Assembly: GCF_003259175.1 (NCBI RefSeq)
Contig: NZ_QGOK01000022.1
Coordinates: 1-64,000, forward strand
Length of the DNA stretch: 64,000 nucleotides
Source of the DNA: Marinomonas shanghaiensis
GTDB lineage: Bacteria; Pseudomonadota; Gammaproteobacteria; Pseudomonadales; Marinomonadaceae
Direction of reading: 5' to 3'
Part shown: positions 49,690 to 58,164 of the stretch, piece after piece
Position numbering within the stretch: the stretch's first letter is position 1
Layout: every line of letters starts with the position of its first letter
Translations under genes and position numbers: made by a program
The notes under the pieces: generated by a model
What the model was told of the DNA's origin: nothing
Database searches by the model: none
What the model saw: the letters and a program-made list of their open reading frames with translations, nothing else

Positions 49690-50136
49690 CTATTGCTTCA
49701 ATTTACGACGAATGGCTTCCATACGCTTTCGGTTCACCCCAAAGTCGGAATGCCCAACGCGAGAAGCAGAACGAATATCAACCACTACCTGCCCATCTTG
49801 TTCTTTGGAAAACAAAAATTCCACATCATCGACAAAACGAAACACCGCCGACGTGAACTCAGCATAAATGTAATCCTCTTCATTCACCACAACCTTAGTG
49901 CGCTTCGAAGACTCCAGCACCGCCAACACCTTGTCATGGGCAGACACCTTGGAACCTTTCAACACAATAGGCTCAATGTAATGCTTATCGCCGACTGGTG
50001 CCTGACTGCTCACACAATTTGGCGAGCTAGGACAATCTGCCAACTTCCCATTGGTAACACCTAAATTCGGCATATGGCTTGAACACCCCTGCAATAAAAT
50101 AAACACAAAAAAATAGAAAAGCTTTCTCGTAAACAT
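49690..50136 (-). CDS. DUF1499 lipoprotein
   Basis: This 148-aa protein starts at the ATG of MFTRKLFYFF, which follows AGGA at 6 nt. The open frame reaches 50403, but that extension overlaps the divergent ccdA gene and is not family-like. The lipobox FILLQGCSS gives a lipidated Cys near residue 18. The mature part has the DUF1499 pattern: LADCPSSPNCVSSQA, EDYIYAEFTSAVFRFVDDVE and IRSASRVGHSDFGVNRKRME. The function is unknown. It is probably attached to a membrane. Confidence 0.82.
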   Translation of the reverse strand: MFTRKLFYFFVFILLQGCSSHMPNLGVTNGKLADCPSSPNCVSSQAPVGDKHYIEPIVLKGSKVSAHDKVLAVLESSKRTKVVVNEEDYIYAEFTSAVFRFVDDVEFLFSKEQDGQVVVDIRSASRVGHSDFGVNRKRMEAIRRKLKQ

Positions 50137-50170
50137 ACCCAATCCTAACATCCCACTCAATCTACACAAC

Positions 50171-50217
50171 TTGTAAGTGTTCATTAAACAGCCTAACATG
50201 CGCATAGAAATACGCAT
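50171..50217 (+). promoter_or_regulatory. Promoter and possible operator of ccdAB
   Basis: TTGTAA (50171-50176) and TAACAT (50194-50199) are 17 bp apart, a reasonable sigma-70 promoter. The palindrome ATGCGCAT (50198-50205), with a further CGCAT at 50213-50217, overlaps the -10 and start region. That is where a CcdA/CcdB repressor complex would be expected to bind. The operator is inference. Confidence 0.5.
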
Positions 50218-50233
50218 AAACACATGGTGACAA

Positions 50234-50479
50234 ATGCAGATACTCTTTGATTCAAAAGCGCCCAAAAAAGCGACCAACCTAAGCATCAATAGCGACTTGC
50301 TAGACAAGTCTCGTGCATTGAAAATCAATCTCTCTGCGATGCTAGAAAATGCGTTAAAAGAAGAACTCGCCAAAAAACAGGCAGAACAGTGGAAAGCAGA
50401 CAACCAAACAGCAATTCAATTATACAACGAATTTGTAGAAGAAAACGGTTGTTTTGGTGACGAATACAGGACGTTCTAA
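50234..50479 (+). CDS. ccdA: CcdA-type antitoxin
   Basis: This 81-aa protein has an N-terminal ribbon-helix-helix-like DNA-binding region (ATNLSINSDLLDKSRALKIN), then LSAMLENALKEELAKKQAEQ and a C-terminal toxin-binding tail (YNEFVEENGCFGDEYRTF). The layout is that of CcdA, which represses the operon and neutralises CcdB. It overlaps ccdB by one base (TAATG). It lies at the edge of a repeat-rich accessory patch. Confidence 0.93.
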   Translation: MQILFDSKAPKKATNLSINSDLLDKSRALKINLSAMLENALKEELAKKQAEQWKADNQTAIQLYNEFVEENGCFGDEYRTF

Positions 50480-50796
50480 TGGCACAATTTGACGTCTATA
50501 CAAACCCAAGCAAAGCGACAAAACAGGCTTATCCCTTTCTTCTCGACATCCAGAATTCCATCCTCTCAGACCTAGCGACAAGAATCGTCATTCCCTTGGG
50601 AAAGTTAGAACACGTTAGAAACGAAAGTATGCAGATACTTACCCCGATCATCGAATACAAGGATGAGAAACTCATTCTACTAACACCACAAATCGCTTCC
50701 ATTCCAAACAAGATTTTAAAAGAGCCTATAGGCTCACTCGCCCACCTTAGAGATGACATACTTGGCGCAATAGACTTTGCCGTGACAGGCTTTTGA
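50479..50796 (+). CDS. ccdB: CcdB-type toxin (gyrase poison)
   Basis: This 105-aa protein has the CcdB start AQFDVYTNPS and the middle YPFLLDIQNSILSDL with RIVIPL. The C-terminal helix is LRDDILGAIDFAVTGF. In F-plasmid CcdB the last residues contact GyrA and end in Trp-Gly-Ile. Here the end is Thr-Gly-Phe, as I would expect for chromosomal variants. The module is intact, with no frameshift. No attC follows it, so it is not clearly an integron cassette. Confidence 0.93.
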   Translation: MAQFDVYTNPSKATKQAYPFLLDIQNSILSDLATRIVIPLGKLEHVRNESMQILTPIIEYKDEKLILLTPQIASIPNKILKEPIGSLAHLRDDILGAIDFAVTGF

Positions 50797-50867
50797 AATC
50801 ATTTAATGGTATTGCAAAACCAATCGTAGGGCGATGAGGGAGGTACGACCGTTTTTCTGTAATAAAA

Positions 50868-50908
50868 GAAAGCAAAGCTTTCGCTGTAGGTCGCGGCTTT
50901 AGCCCGAC
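50868..50908 (-). repeat. REP-like palindrome pair (inverse orientation)
   Basis: GAAAGC-AAA-GCTTTC (50868-50882) is followed by GTCGCGGCTTTAGCCCGAC (50890-50908). The same two palindromes occur in the opposite order at 52629-52670 and 53043-53090, so this is the same repeat unit on the other strand. Confidence 0.6.
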
Positions 50909-50923
50909 ATGGAATTTAGGTTC

Positions 50924-51192
50924 CATTCAAACGCTTTGGATTCCTGACCTTTATTCCGCCCTGCTGGGCGGGTAACTTTTTGCTAGCGCCCAAAAACTTC
51001 AGTTTAAAGGAAAGCAAAAATTCGCTTTATCGGGCTATCGCCCAAACGTCTGATTCACATTGTTTAACATCACGTCTAGCAACACGACTTTTATCGTAAG
51101 GCATAGATTGATCTTGCTACTGGAGAGAGCCTTTCCGTTAATGACTCGGAAACTCCATAGAGTCGCGCAACTTCGTCGCGTCGAACTGACTT
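50924..51192 (+). repeat. Dispersed repeat, copy 1
   Basis: It begins ATTTAGGTTCCATTCAAACG and continues with TTTATTCCGC, GGGCTATCGCCCAAACGT and ATCGTAAGGCAT, and ends near GTCGCGTCGAACTGAC. Copies 2 and 3 carry the same blocks in the same order. It encodes no convincing protein. Unnamed reading frames across it are translations of the repeat. Confidence 0.85.
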
Positions 51193-51264
51193 CCAAAGTA
51201 GAAAGTAGGCCGAAGGCACGTCATTCCCGCGAAGGCGGGAATCAATCTCTTATTGGTCTACGGT

Positions 51265-51545
51265 ATTTAGGTTCCATTCAAACGCTTTGGATTCACGACC
51301 TTTATTCCGCACTGCTGGGCGAGGGCTTAGCCCCTTCCCCTTTTGTCTTCCAAGGGGAAGGTTAGGATGGGGTTAATCTCTTCTTCGGGCTATAATCGCC
51401 CAAACGTGCCATTCACCTTGCTTAATATCCCGTTTAGAAAAACGAGTTATATCGTAAGGCATCGAATGGACTTGCTGTTCGAGAGAGCCTTTCCGCTAAT
51501 AAACCTGAAACTCCGTAGGATAGAGCAATCGGGATTGTGTCGAAG
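51265..51545 (+). repeat. Dispersed repeat, copy 2
   Basis: It has the same start and block order as copy 1, but the middle is replaced by a CCTTCCCCTT/AAGGGGAAGG hairpin (51333-51361). It ends directly at the outer end of the attC site (51550). Confidence 0.8.
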
Positions 51546-51549
51546 GGTT

Positions 51550-51681
51550 TATTAACGCCGTGTTCAACGGCAGTTTGTAAGTTGTGGTTTTGTGGATTAC
51601 TTTTGCGCAGCAAAACCACAAAGCCGCGACTTACAAACTGTCCAGCGCACGAAGTGCGCGGGTTACAACACTTTGTTAGCT
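51550..51681 (-). repeat. attC-type integron recombination site
   Basis: Read on the minus strand, R'' is AGCTAAC, then spacer AAA, then L'' GTGTT. The opposite arm has L' AACAC, spacer GGC and R' GTTAATA. Between them CAGTTTGTAAGT (and more) pairs over about 25 bp with G-U variation. An extrahelical base, a small GCGCAC/GTGCGC side hairpin and a variable tip complete an imperfect palindrome of about 130 bp. The stop codon of the cassette gene lies inside R'', as is common in gene cassettes. Confidence 0.78.
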
Positions 51682-52292
51682 TATTTTTCTTAAAACCAGG
51701 TCTTCGGAGTTAAGCTGTATCTTTTGCAGATGAACTTCTACTTGAGCTAAGAAGTCTAGCGAGGCTTGACACCATTCAAAGATATTAAAAAAGAAACACC
51801 AGGCTTTATCTGTCTTCCTATGTTCAGTTCCAGACAATGTTAAAGTTCCTGCCCACCATAATAAACTCTCATGTTTTCTATATGAGCCAATAGCGTCGAT
51901 TTGAAACGATTTTGCATGAATAATTTTATGAAAAATATACTTTATGTCCTTTTGCTCTTTAGTTCCATCAGCTTTTATTCCTGAGTTATAGATATGAACG
52001 GAGCTGTCTAGAGTAAAACTAATGCCGTTAGATTCCAAAAGCTCTATGGCATTTCGCAGCTTGACTGCTATTTCGAGAGAATAATTGCTTACAGTAGATT
52101 TTGTATGCCGCCAGTATTGCTCTTTGGAAATGAACCGTTCCACATTTTCCACTCCTATTCCATAGCGTGAAGTAAAACTTTCCGCTGCAAGTGCCATTTG
52201 GATTAGCAGATAAAGCTTCTCTCTGATGCCATCGATTTCAATAAAGTGAGCCATATACTTCTAATATCTCTACAGTGTGCGGATTAAGCTAA
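51556..52292 (-). mobile_element. Solitary integron gene cassette
   Basis: The unit runs, on the minus strand, from the cut in G/TTAGCT (at 52293/52292) through one gene to the cut after G of GTTAATA (51556). If circularised, its attC would have R' GTTAGCT, exactly complementary to its R'' AGCTAAC. That is the signature of a cassette boundary. It is 737 bp. No integrase and no convincing attC on the upstream side are present. It lies between inverted copies of a dispersed repeat. Confidence 0.72.
51676..52254 (-). CDS. Integron-cassette protein, unknown function
   Basis: A 192-aa, probably soluble protein with no signal peptide. I do not recognise the family. A central RNAIELLESNG and the motif HKIIHAKSF resemble pieces seen in some HEPN-like helical proteins, but this is weak. 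The C-terminal third is rich in Trp and Phe (LLWWAGTLTL, WCFFFNIFEWC). The start has a weak AGAAG nearby. The stop codon lies in the attC R'' site. Cassette genes are often defence, toxin-antitoxin or binding proteins of unknown role. Confidence 0.7.
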   Translation of the reverse strand: MAHFIEIDGIREKLYLLIQMALAAESFTSRYGIGVENVERFISKEQYWRHTKSTVSNYSLEIAVKLRNAIELLESNGISFTLDSSVHIYNSGIKADGTKEQKDIKYIFHKIIHAKSFQIDAIGSYRKHESLLWWAGTLTLSGTEHRKTDKAWCFFFNIFEWCQASLDFLAQVEVHLQKIQLNSEDLVLRKIS

Positions 52293-52293
52293 C

Positions 52294-52628
52294 AATTAAG
52301 GGTTATACAGCAGCGTAGCGGCGGATATAACTCACTGTTGAACCGCTGCGTTGTCTATATAGGGGATTTGCTTTTTTCATGGTAGGACTTCCCTGTTATA
52401 TAACTCGCTGAATACCAAAGCCTGTTTGGTCTATGCCACATCTGATGATCTTTGATCGCCGCTATGTTGGTTCTTTATTTGCTCTTTTGTAGCGCGATTT
52501 GATCCGCGAGGCAAGCGATTCCCTCAGCCCTTATGATCTGATCCGTTTTTTAGAACTTACTTTTCTCTGTCGCTTCGCGAAGCGGCTCAGTTCAGCAATT
52601 AATAGTGCGCATGCTCGTTTAGTTTTTT
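52294..52628. other. Non-coding stretch before the REP-like unit
   Basis: There is no gene. A 25-codon frame on the minus strand (ATG at about 52380) lacks support. One imperfect hairpin involves CAGCG/CGCTG around 52315-52350. I looked for a second attC upstream of the cassette and could not fit one, because the spacers are unequal. Confidence 0.4.
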
Positions 52629-52670
52629 GTCGCCCTGAAGGACGACCTACATGTGAAAGCTTCGCTTTCA
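52629..52670 (+). repeat. REP-like palindrome pair
   Basis: GTCGCCCTGAAGGACGAC (52629-52646) is followed by TGAAAGC-TTC-GCTTTCA (52654-52670). It is nearly identical to the pair at 53043-53090. Confidence 0.7.
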
Positions 52671-52741
52671 GCGTCAGATCACGCCTCGTGCCTCGTCTCA
52701 TCAGACCTACGTTCTTTGGAGCCTATTATTGAATTCACTAT

Positions 52742-53037
52742 GAAGTCAGTTCGACGCGACGAAGTTGCGCGACACTATGGAGTTTCAGGGTCAGTTAAAA
52801 ATACCCTTCCCTCCACCATCAATAACAATCTATGCCTTACGATAAAAATCGTCCTGCTAGACCAATCTTAAACAAAGTCAATGAGACGTTTGGGCGATAG
52901 CCCGATGAAGCGACCTTTTGCTTTCCTTTTAAACGAAAGTTTTGTGTCGCTAGACAAAAGTTGCCCGCTCAGCTTTTTCCTGAATTAAAAAGCGGAATAA
53001 AGGTTGGGAATACAAAGCGTTTGAATGGAATCTAAAT
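52742..53037 (-). repeat. Dispersed repeat, copy 3 (inverted)
   Basis: Its reverse complement begins with TTTAGATTCCATTCAAACG and runs through GGGCTATCGCCCAAACGT and ATCGTAAGGCAT to GTCGCGTCGAACTGACTT, in the same order as copy 1. It therefore faces copies 1 and 2 across the integron cassette. A fragment of the same end recurs at about 53145-53180. Confidence 0.85.
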
Positions 53038-53042
53038 TCCGC

Positions 53043-53090
53043 GTCGCCCTGAAGGACGACCTACCTTAGAAAATGAAAGCTTCGCTTTCA
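53043..53090 (+). repeat. REP-like palindrome pair
   Basis: GTCGCCCTGAAGGACGAC (53043-53060) and TGAAAGC-TTC-GCTTTCA (53074-53090). It is the second plus-strand copy of the unit at 52629. Confidence 0.7.
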
Positions 53091-53191
53091 ACGGCACATT
53101 ACGCTGCGCTCATGATGCCCTACAAAAAAACTAGATTCAGCAATTAAAGTCAGTTCGACGCGATGAAGTTGCGCGACTTTCTATAGAACCC

Positions 53192-53213
53192 AAAAAGAGG
53201 CCGAGGCCTCTTT
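53192..53213 (-). terminator. Terminator of the apbC-dcd operon
   Basis: AAAGAGGCC (53194-53202) and GGCCTCTTT (53205-53213) form a perfect stem. A run of T follows on the minus strand. It lies 30 bp past the dcd stop. Confidence 0.85.
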
Positions 53214-53242
53214 CTTAAAAAGAACCAATTTGCAATGAAAAA

Positions 53243-53827
53243 CTAGTTCTCGCCGGAGATTCGGCTACCAACCGCGGAGGTCTGGTCTTTGTACTTGGCG
53301 TTATCCCGCTTGTTATAAGGACGTTCCGCCGACCCCGACATGGTTTCAAAGTTGATGGCGCCGATGGTCATGCCTGGGCTTAGGGCGATGGGCAGTTTGC
53401 CGCCGTTAAGAAATTCTAATACGATGCCGCCGCTCCAACCTGGGTCGATGCGGTGTGCGGTGACGTGAACCATTAAACCAAGGCGCGCTAAGGAGGAACG
53501 ACCATCGAGCCAGCCGACTAGGTTGTCAGGAAGAGTGACAGATTCTTTGGTCACGCCCAGTACTAATTCACCCGGATGAATAAAGAAGGGTTTGCCGTCG
53601 TCGACGAGAATTTCGTCGCTCATGACGGATTCAATGACTTTGCTTAAATCCGCTTTTGAGCTACTTAAGTCAAGGTAAGGCGCTGGGTGACCTTGAAAAA
53701 CTCGAAACGAGTTGCCCAATCGCAAATCCACAGACACACCGCTGATGACGCTGTTATCAGGGCGAGGCTCAATCACAATAGAACCTTCATCTAGGGCTTT
53801 TATAATATCTCGGTCACACAAACGCAT
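53243..53827 (-). CDS. dcd: dCTP deaminase
   Basis: A 194-aa trimeric enzyme that deaminates dCTP to dUTP for dTTP synthesis. Family motifs are [45 protein letters not shown] (about residue 110) and [14 protein letters not shown] with the catalytic Glu. GAGGAAAA precedes the ATG. Its start lies 9 bp after the apbC stop, so the two share an operon that ends in a strong terminator. Length is that of E. coli Dcd. Confidence 0.96.
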   Translation of the reverse strand: MRLCDRDIIKALDEGSIVIEPRPDNSVISGVSVDLRLGNSFRVFQGHPAPYLDLSSSKADLSKVIESVMSDEILVDDGKPFFIHPGELVLGVTKESVTLPDNLVGWLDGRSSLARLGLMVHVTAHRIDPGWSGGIVLEFLNGGKLPIALSPGMTIGAINFETMSGSAERPYNKRDNAKYKDQTSAVGSRISGEN

Positions 53828-53836
53828 TACTTTTCC

Positions 53837-54907
53837 TCAGTCGTCGCTCATGCCAATGGTCGGCATGGCTATTTGTTCATTCTGTTGGGATGCAAGGGTA
53901 GCACCAAGCTTGCGCGCAATCGACTGATAAATGCCTGCGGTATCACTTTCTGGCGCATTGACGACGATTGGTCGGCCTGCATCGCTCTGTTCACGAATCG
54001 CTAGACTTAATGGCAGTTTGCCCAGTACGTTGACGTTATATTCTTTTGCTAGGCTGGCACCGCCTTCATCGCCGAAGATGGCTTCATGATGACCGCAGTT
54101 CGAACAGATGTGCGTCGACATGTTTTCCACCACGCCCAACACAGGGATTTTCACCTTGTTGAACATTTCAATGCCACGGCGCGCATCCAGTAAGGCGATG
54201 TCTTGTGGTGTCGTCACGATAACAGAACCCGCTACAGGTACTTTTTGCGCAAGCGTCAATTGAATGTCGCCTGTGCCCGGTGGCATATCGATGAATAGAT
54301 AATCCAGGTCATTCCAATCGGTTTGGGTCAATATCTGCATTAAGGCGCCAGTTACCATTGGCCCGCGCCAAGCAACGGGGGTATCTTTAGTCGTCAGAAA
54401 CGCCATGGACATGACTTGCACACCAAATGCCGTAGGTGGCACAAAGAACTTGTCTTCACGTACTTGCGGACGTGTACCTTCAGGGAACCCCAGCAACATG
54501 CCTTGGCTTGGGCCATAGATATCCGCATCCAAGATACCAACACGAGCACCCTCTTTTGCCATCGCAAGGGCAAGGTTAACCGTGGTGGTGGATTTACCCA
54601 CGCCGCCTTTTCCAGATGCTACGGCGATGATGTTCTTCACACCTTTTAAGCCCGCAATATTACCCTGGGTAGCGTGGCTTTTGACGTGACACTCGGTATC
54701 TAACACGAATTCGCGGGTATCTGCCGTAACGGCTTTTATCTTGGCTTCTAAAACCGCTTGCTGTGTTTGTGTAGGGTAGCCAAGCGTCAAGGTAACGTGG
54801 ACGCGGTTTTCATCGCTTACCACTTGCCAAACAGCACCATAAGGCTGGCCGCTGTTGTCGTCGATTAAGGTTTCCAAAGTCGCCTGTAGTTGGGCATCGG
54901 TTAGCAT
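53837..54907 (-). CDS. apbC: Mrp/ApbC iron-sulphur carrier ATPase
   Basis: A 356-aa protein from the ATG of MLTDAQLQ, which has AGGAG at 5 nt. The open frame reaches 55030 without family-like residues. An N-terminal MIP18-like domain (about 1-85) precedes the deviant Walker A motif ASGKGGVGKSTTTVNLA, then GILDADIYGPSQG, DMPPGTGDIQLT, and the cluster-binding CSNCGHHE (CxxC). It carries Fe-S clusters in the cytoplasm. It is divergent from metG, the same arrangement as mrp/metG in E. coli. Confidence 0.95.
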   Translation of the reverse strand: MLTDAQLQATLETLIDDNSGQPYGAVWQVVSDENRVHVTLTLGYPTQTQQAVLEAKIKAVTADTREFVLDTECHVKSHATQGNIAGLKGVKNIIAVASGKGGVGKSTTTVNLALAMAKEGARVGILDADIYGPSQGMLLGFPEGTRPQVREDKFFVPPTAFGVQVMSMAFLTTKDTPVAWRGPMVTGALMQILTQTDWNDLDYLFIDMPPGTGDIQLTLAQKVPVAGSVIVTTPQDIALLDARRGIEMFNKVKIPVLGVVENMSTHICSNCGHHEAIFGDEGGASLAKEYNVNVLGKLPLSLAIREQSDAGRPIVVNAPESDTAGIYQSIARKLGATLASQQNEQIAMPTIGMSDD

Positions 54908-55160
54908 GGGGGCTCCTAGTAAGGCGGTAAGATAAAGAAGGTTTATTTTATAACGTTGTGCCAAGTGTGGGGGCAAATTGCAGAAAAGCAAGCCTTGCAA
55001 CCCGCTTTGAAAAGAGTCTAGCGCTTGCACATGGCAGATAGGGTCTTATAATGACGCCTTTCTTAGACTATCTGTCCTTTAGGTGCTTTATTTATTCGTC
55101 ATCCGCGCCTAATTATTGATAGAATACTCGACCTTTTTTAATCCAGCAGGCTTATCAAAA

Positions 55161-57212
55161 ATGGCACAAACGCAACGCAAAATTTTAGTCACCAGCGCCC
55201 TTCCTTATGCCAATGGTTCTATCCATTTGGGGCATATGCTGGAACACATCCAAACCGATATCTGGGTGCGTTTTCAAAAAATGCGCGGCCATCTTTGTAC
55301 TGCAGTGTGTGCCGATGACGCTCACGGTACGGCGATCATGATCAAAGCCGACCAACAGGGCATGACATCTGAAGAGTTGATCGATGGCGTTCGCCAAGAA
55401 CACATGACGGATTTCAACGATTTTTTGATCGGTTACGATAACTACTATTCTACCCATTCTGACGAAAACCGTGAGATTTCAAACAGCATTTACACCGCCT
55501 TGCGTGACAATGGCAAAATCGCGGTACGCTCTATCGTACAGGCTTATGACCCAGAAAAAGAGATGTTCCTAGCGGATCGTTTCATTAAGGGAACCTGCCC
55601 TAAGTGTAAAGCGGAAGATCAATACGGCGACAACTGTGAAGTGTGCTCGGCGACCTACACGCCAATGGAAATGATCAATCCACGTTCGGTGTATTCCGGC
55701 GCCACCCCGATCGAAAAAGAGTCTGAGCATTACTTCTTCAAACTGCCTGATTTCCAAGACTTTTTGGCCAAATGGACACGCAGTGGCACCCTACAAGATC
55801 AAGTAGCGAACAAACTGTCTGAATGGTTGGATTCTGGCTTAAAAGAGTGGGACATCAGCCGTGACGCCCCATACTTTGGTTTTGAAATTCCTGACGCACC
55901 AGGCAAATACTTTTATGTTTGGCTAGATGCACCGATTGGTTACATGGCCAGTTTTAAAAACCTATGTGATCGCACAGAAGGTTTGGAATTCGACGATTAC
56001 TGGGCAAAAGATTCTGATGCTGAGCTGTATCACTTCATCGGTAAAGACATCATCAATTTCCACGCGTTGTTCTGGCCTGCGATGCTGGATTGCGCGGGCT
56101 ATCGCACACCAACGGGCGTTAACGCCCACGGTTATGTGACAGTGAACGGCACTAAAATGTCCAAATCTCGCGGTACTTTTATCAAAGCCCGCACTTACTT
56201 GAATCATTTGGATCCGCAATACTTGCGCTACTATTTCGCCGCGAAGTTAAACGCCAGCGTCGACGATATAGACTTAAACCTGCAAGACTTCATTCAGCGC
56301 GTAAACTCTGATGTAGTCGGTAAGGTAGTCAATATTGCTAGCCGCACAGCGAGTTTCATTGGCAAGAAATTTGATGGTCAATTAGCCAGCACAGTGAGCG
56401 AAGGCGAGATGATTCAGTCTTTCATTGATTCAGGTGACATCATCGCTCAAAACTTTGAAAGCCGCGAATACGGTAAAGCGATTCGTGAAGTGATGCGCTT
56501 AGCCGATGTGGCAAACGAATACATTGCCGTTCAAGCTCCTTGGGTGTTGGCAAAAGACGAAGCAACCTTGCCGAAAGTGCAAGACGTTTGTACGGTTGCG
56601 TTAAATCTGTTCAGTATCTTGGCGACTTACTTGAAGCCAGTTATGCCAAACATGGTCGCAGACGCAGAAGCTTTCCTTGGCAAAGAGCTCACTTGGGACA
56701 ACCGCAGCGAGTTGCTGTTTGGTCGCACGGTGAATACCTTCAAACCATTAATGGGTCGTATTGAACAAACGCAGATCGACGCCATGATCGAGGAAGGTAA
56801 ACAAGAAGCTGCAGCGGAAGCCGCTGCGAAACAAGCCGCAGCACCAGCGCCCGCTGAAACCGAACTCAGCAAAGAACCTCTCGCTGCACAAATCAACTTT
56901 GATGACTTCGCCAAAGTCGATTTGCGCATTGCCTTGATCGTCAAAGCCGAACACGTTGAAAAAGCCAACAAGCTTCTAAAATTGACCTTAGATATTGGCG
57001 GCGAAACGCGCACCGTATTCTCTGGTATTAAGTCAGCTTATAAGCCAGAAGACTTAGAAGGCAAACACACTGTGATGGTGGCTAACCTTGCACCACGTCA
57101 AATGAAGTTTGGCCTATCAGAAGGCATGGTATTAGCGGCGGGTCCTGGTGGTGAAGAAATTTACCTACTAGAACCTCATGCAGGTGCAAAACCAGGTCAA
57201 CGCGTAATGTAA
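55161..57212 (+). CDS. metG: Methionyl-tRNA synthetase
   Basis: A 683-aa class I synthetase from the ATG of [10 protein letters not shown]. The frame is open 45 bp upstream. HIGH-like motif: [19 protein letters not shown] zinc knuckle follows with [17 protein letters not shown], then the KMSKS loop in [13 protein letters not shown] (about residue 335). A C-terminal EMAP/OB dimerisation domain (about 580-683, [16 protein letters not shown]) is joined by an Ala/Glu-rich linker. It charges tRNA-Met. It is divergent from apbC. Confidence 0.97.
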   Translation: MAQTQRKILVTSALPYANGSIHLGHMLEHIQTDIWVRFQKMRGHLCTAVCADDAHGTAIMIKADQQGMTSEELIDGVRQEHMTDFNDFLIGYDNYYSTHSDENREISNSIYTALRDNGKIAVRSIVQAYDPEKEMFLADRFIKGTCPKCKAEDQYGDNCEVCSATYTPMEMINPRSVYSGATPIEKESEHYFFKLPDFQDFLAKWTRSGTLQDQVANKLSEWLDSGLKEWDISRDAPYFGFEIPDAPGKYFYVWLDAPIGYMASFKNLCDRTEGLEFDDYWAKDSDAELYHFIGKDIINFHALFWPAMLDCAGYRTPTGVNAHGYVTVNGTKMSKSRGTFIKARTYLNHLDPQYLRYYFAAKLNASVDDIDLNLQDFIQRVNSDVVGKVVNIASRTASFIGKKFDGQLASTVSEGEMIQSFIDSGDIIAQNFESREYGKAIREVMRLADVANEYIAVQAPWVLAKDEATLPKVQDVCTVALNLFSILATYLKPVMPNMVADAEAFLGKELTWDNRSELLFGRTVNTFKPLMGRIEQTQIDAMIEEGKQEAAAEAAAKQAAAPAPAETELSKEPLAAQINFDDFAKVDLRIALIVKAEHVEKANKLLKLTLDIGGETRTVFSGIKSAYKPEDLEGKHTVMVANLAPRQMKFGLSEGMVLAAGPGGEEIYLLEPHAGAKPGQRVM

Positions 57213-57573
57213 TCGGCCCTTTAACCAGGTTGTAAAACGAGGTTAAGCCAAGTAACAAGCGGCACAACCTACTAGTTGAATAAGACGACAAGACCATGTC
57301 CACCTTAGTTAATAAGAAAGATTCTTAATAAGGTGGGCATTGTCATAAATAAAGAAACATAAACCAAGCTTATATAAGCATAACTTATTATCTATATACT
57401 AAATCGGACTAGAAATACGAAATCTTTAGTCTTGTTAGTTATAAGCAGATTGGTATAGTTACGCTTGCGGATGCTTTTCGCTAAAAAGTATCTACAATCA
57501 CCGTATTCACCTTACGAAATCTTTGTCCGCGATGTCGCTGAGAAAGCTTTCCTATACTATTTTTGGATGTAGG
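57213..57573. other. Intergenic region between metG and rnfA
   Basis: It holds one bulged hairpin, GTCCACCTTA (57298-57307) with TAAGGTGGGC (57329-57338), without a T-run. This could still slow transcription after metG. The rnf promoter must lie downstream of it, but no clear -35/-10 pair stood out in this AT-rich stretch. Confidence 0.4.
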
Positions 57574-58155
57574 ATGACTGAATATCTCCTGATACTGGTC
57601 AGTACCATTCTGGTTAATAACTTTGTACTGGTACAATTTTTGGGTCTATGCCCTTTTATGGGTGTCTCTGGAAAGCTAGAAACTTCCATTGGTATGGCCA
57701 TGGCCACGACCTTTGTTTTGACATTATCAAGCCTATGCAGCTATCTCACCTATACCTACATACTCCAGCCATTTGGCCTTGAATACCTGCAAACCATTTC
57801 TTTTATTTTGGTGATTGCAGTAGTGGTACAGTTCACTGAAATGGTGGTGCATAAAACCAGTCCTCTGCTTTATCGCGTACTGGGTATTTTCTTACCTTTG
57901 ATCACCACCAACTGCGCGGTATTGGGTGTGGCTCTGCAAAATATCAGCAAACAAAACGGCTTCGTTGAATCCATTCTTTACGGTTTTGGCGCAGCGGTCG
58001 GCTTTTCTTTTGTATTGGTTTTGTTCTCCGCTATGCGCGAGCGCATTAACGTGGCCGATGTACCGACCGTTTTTAAAGGTTCTGCGATTGGTATGATCAC
58101 TGCGGGTCTAATGGCTTTGGCTTTCATGGGCTTCACCGCCCTTGTACAGATTTAG
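57574..58155 (+). CDS. rnfA: Rnf complex subunit A
   Basis: This 193-aa protein starts at the ATG of [10 protein letters not shown], which is the conserved family start. The frame is open to 57523. It has six membrane segments. The conserved [20 protein letters not shown] contains the Cys that carries the membrane Fe-S cluster with RnfE, and [12 protein letters not shown] recurs at the second half. It is part of the Rnf complex that moves electrons between ferredoxin and NADH, coupled to ions (also called RsxA). First gene of the operon. Confidence 0.96.
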   Translation: MTEYLLILVSTILVNNFVLVQFLGLCPFMGVSGKLETSIGMAMATTFVLTLSSLCSYLTYTYILQPFGLEYLQTISFILVIAVVVQFTEMVVHKTSPLLYRVLGIFLPLITTNCAVLGVALQNISKQNGFVESILYGFGAAVGFSFVLVLFSAMRERINVADVPTVFKGSAIGMITAGLMALAFMGFTALVQI

Positions 58156-58164
58156 AGGTCAACG

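Noticed and set aside
50137-50403. N-terminal extension of the DUF1499 protein
   Set aside because: It overlaps the ccdAB promoter and the ccdA gene, is not family-like, and a better start with an SD and lipoprotein signal lies at 50136.
51060-51555. Reading frames of 101 and 70 residues across the repeat region
   Set aside because: They are translations of the dispersed repeat copies, with no ribosome sites and no family resemblance.
52294-52420. Possible second attC upstream of the cassette gene
   Set aside because: Candidate arms (ATATAAC-AGGG and CCCT-TAATT-GTTAGC) pair over only 4 bp with unequal spacers, so the attC fold is not supported.
52499-52871. Frames of 77 and 72 residues
   Set aside because: They run through REP-like palindromes and repeat copy 3, and their codon use is not protein-like.
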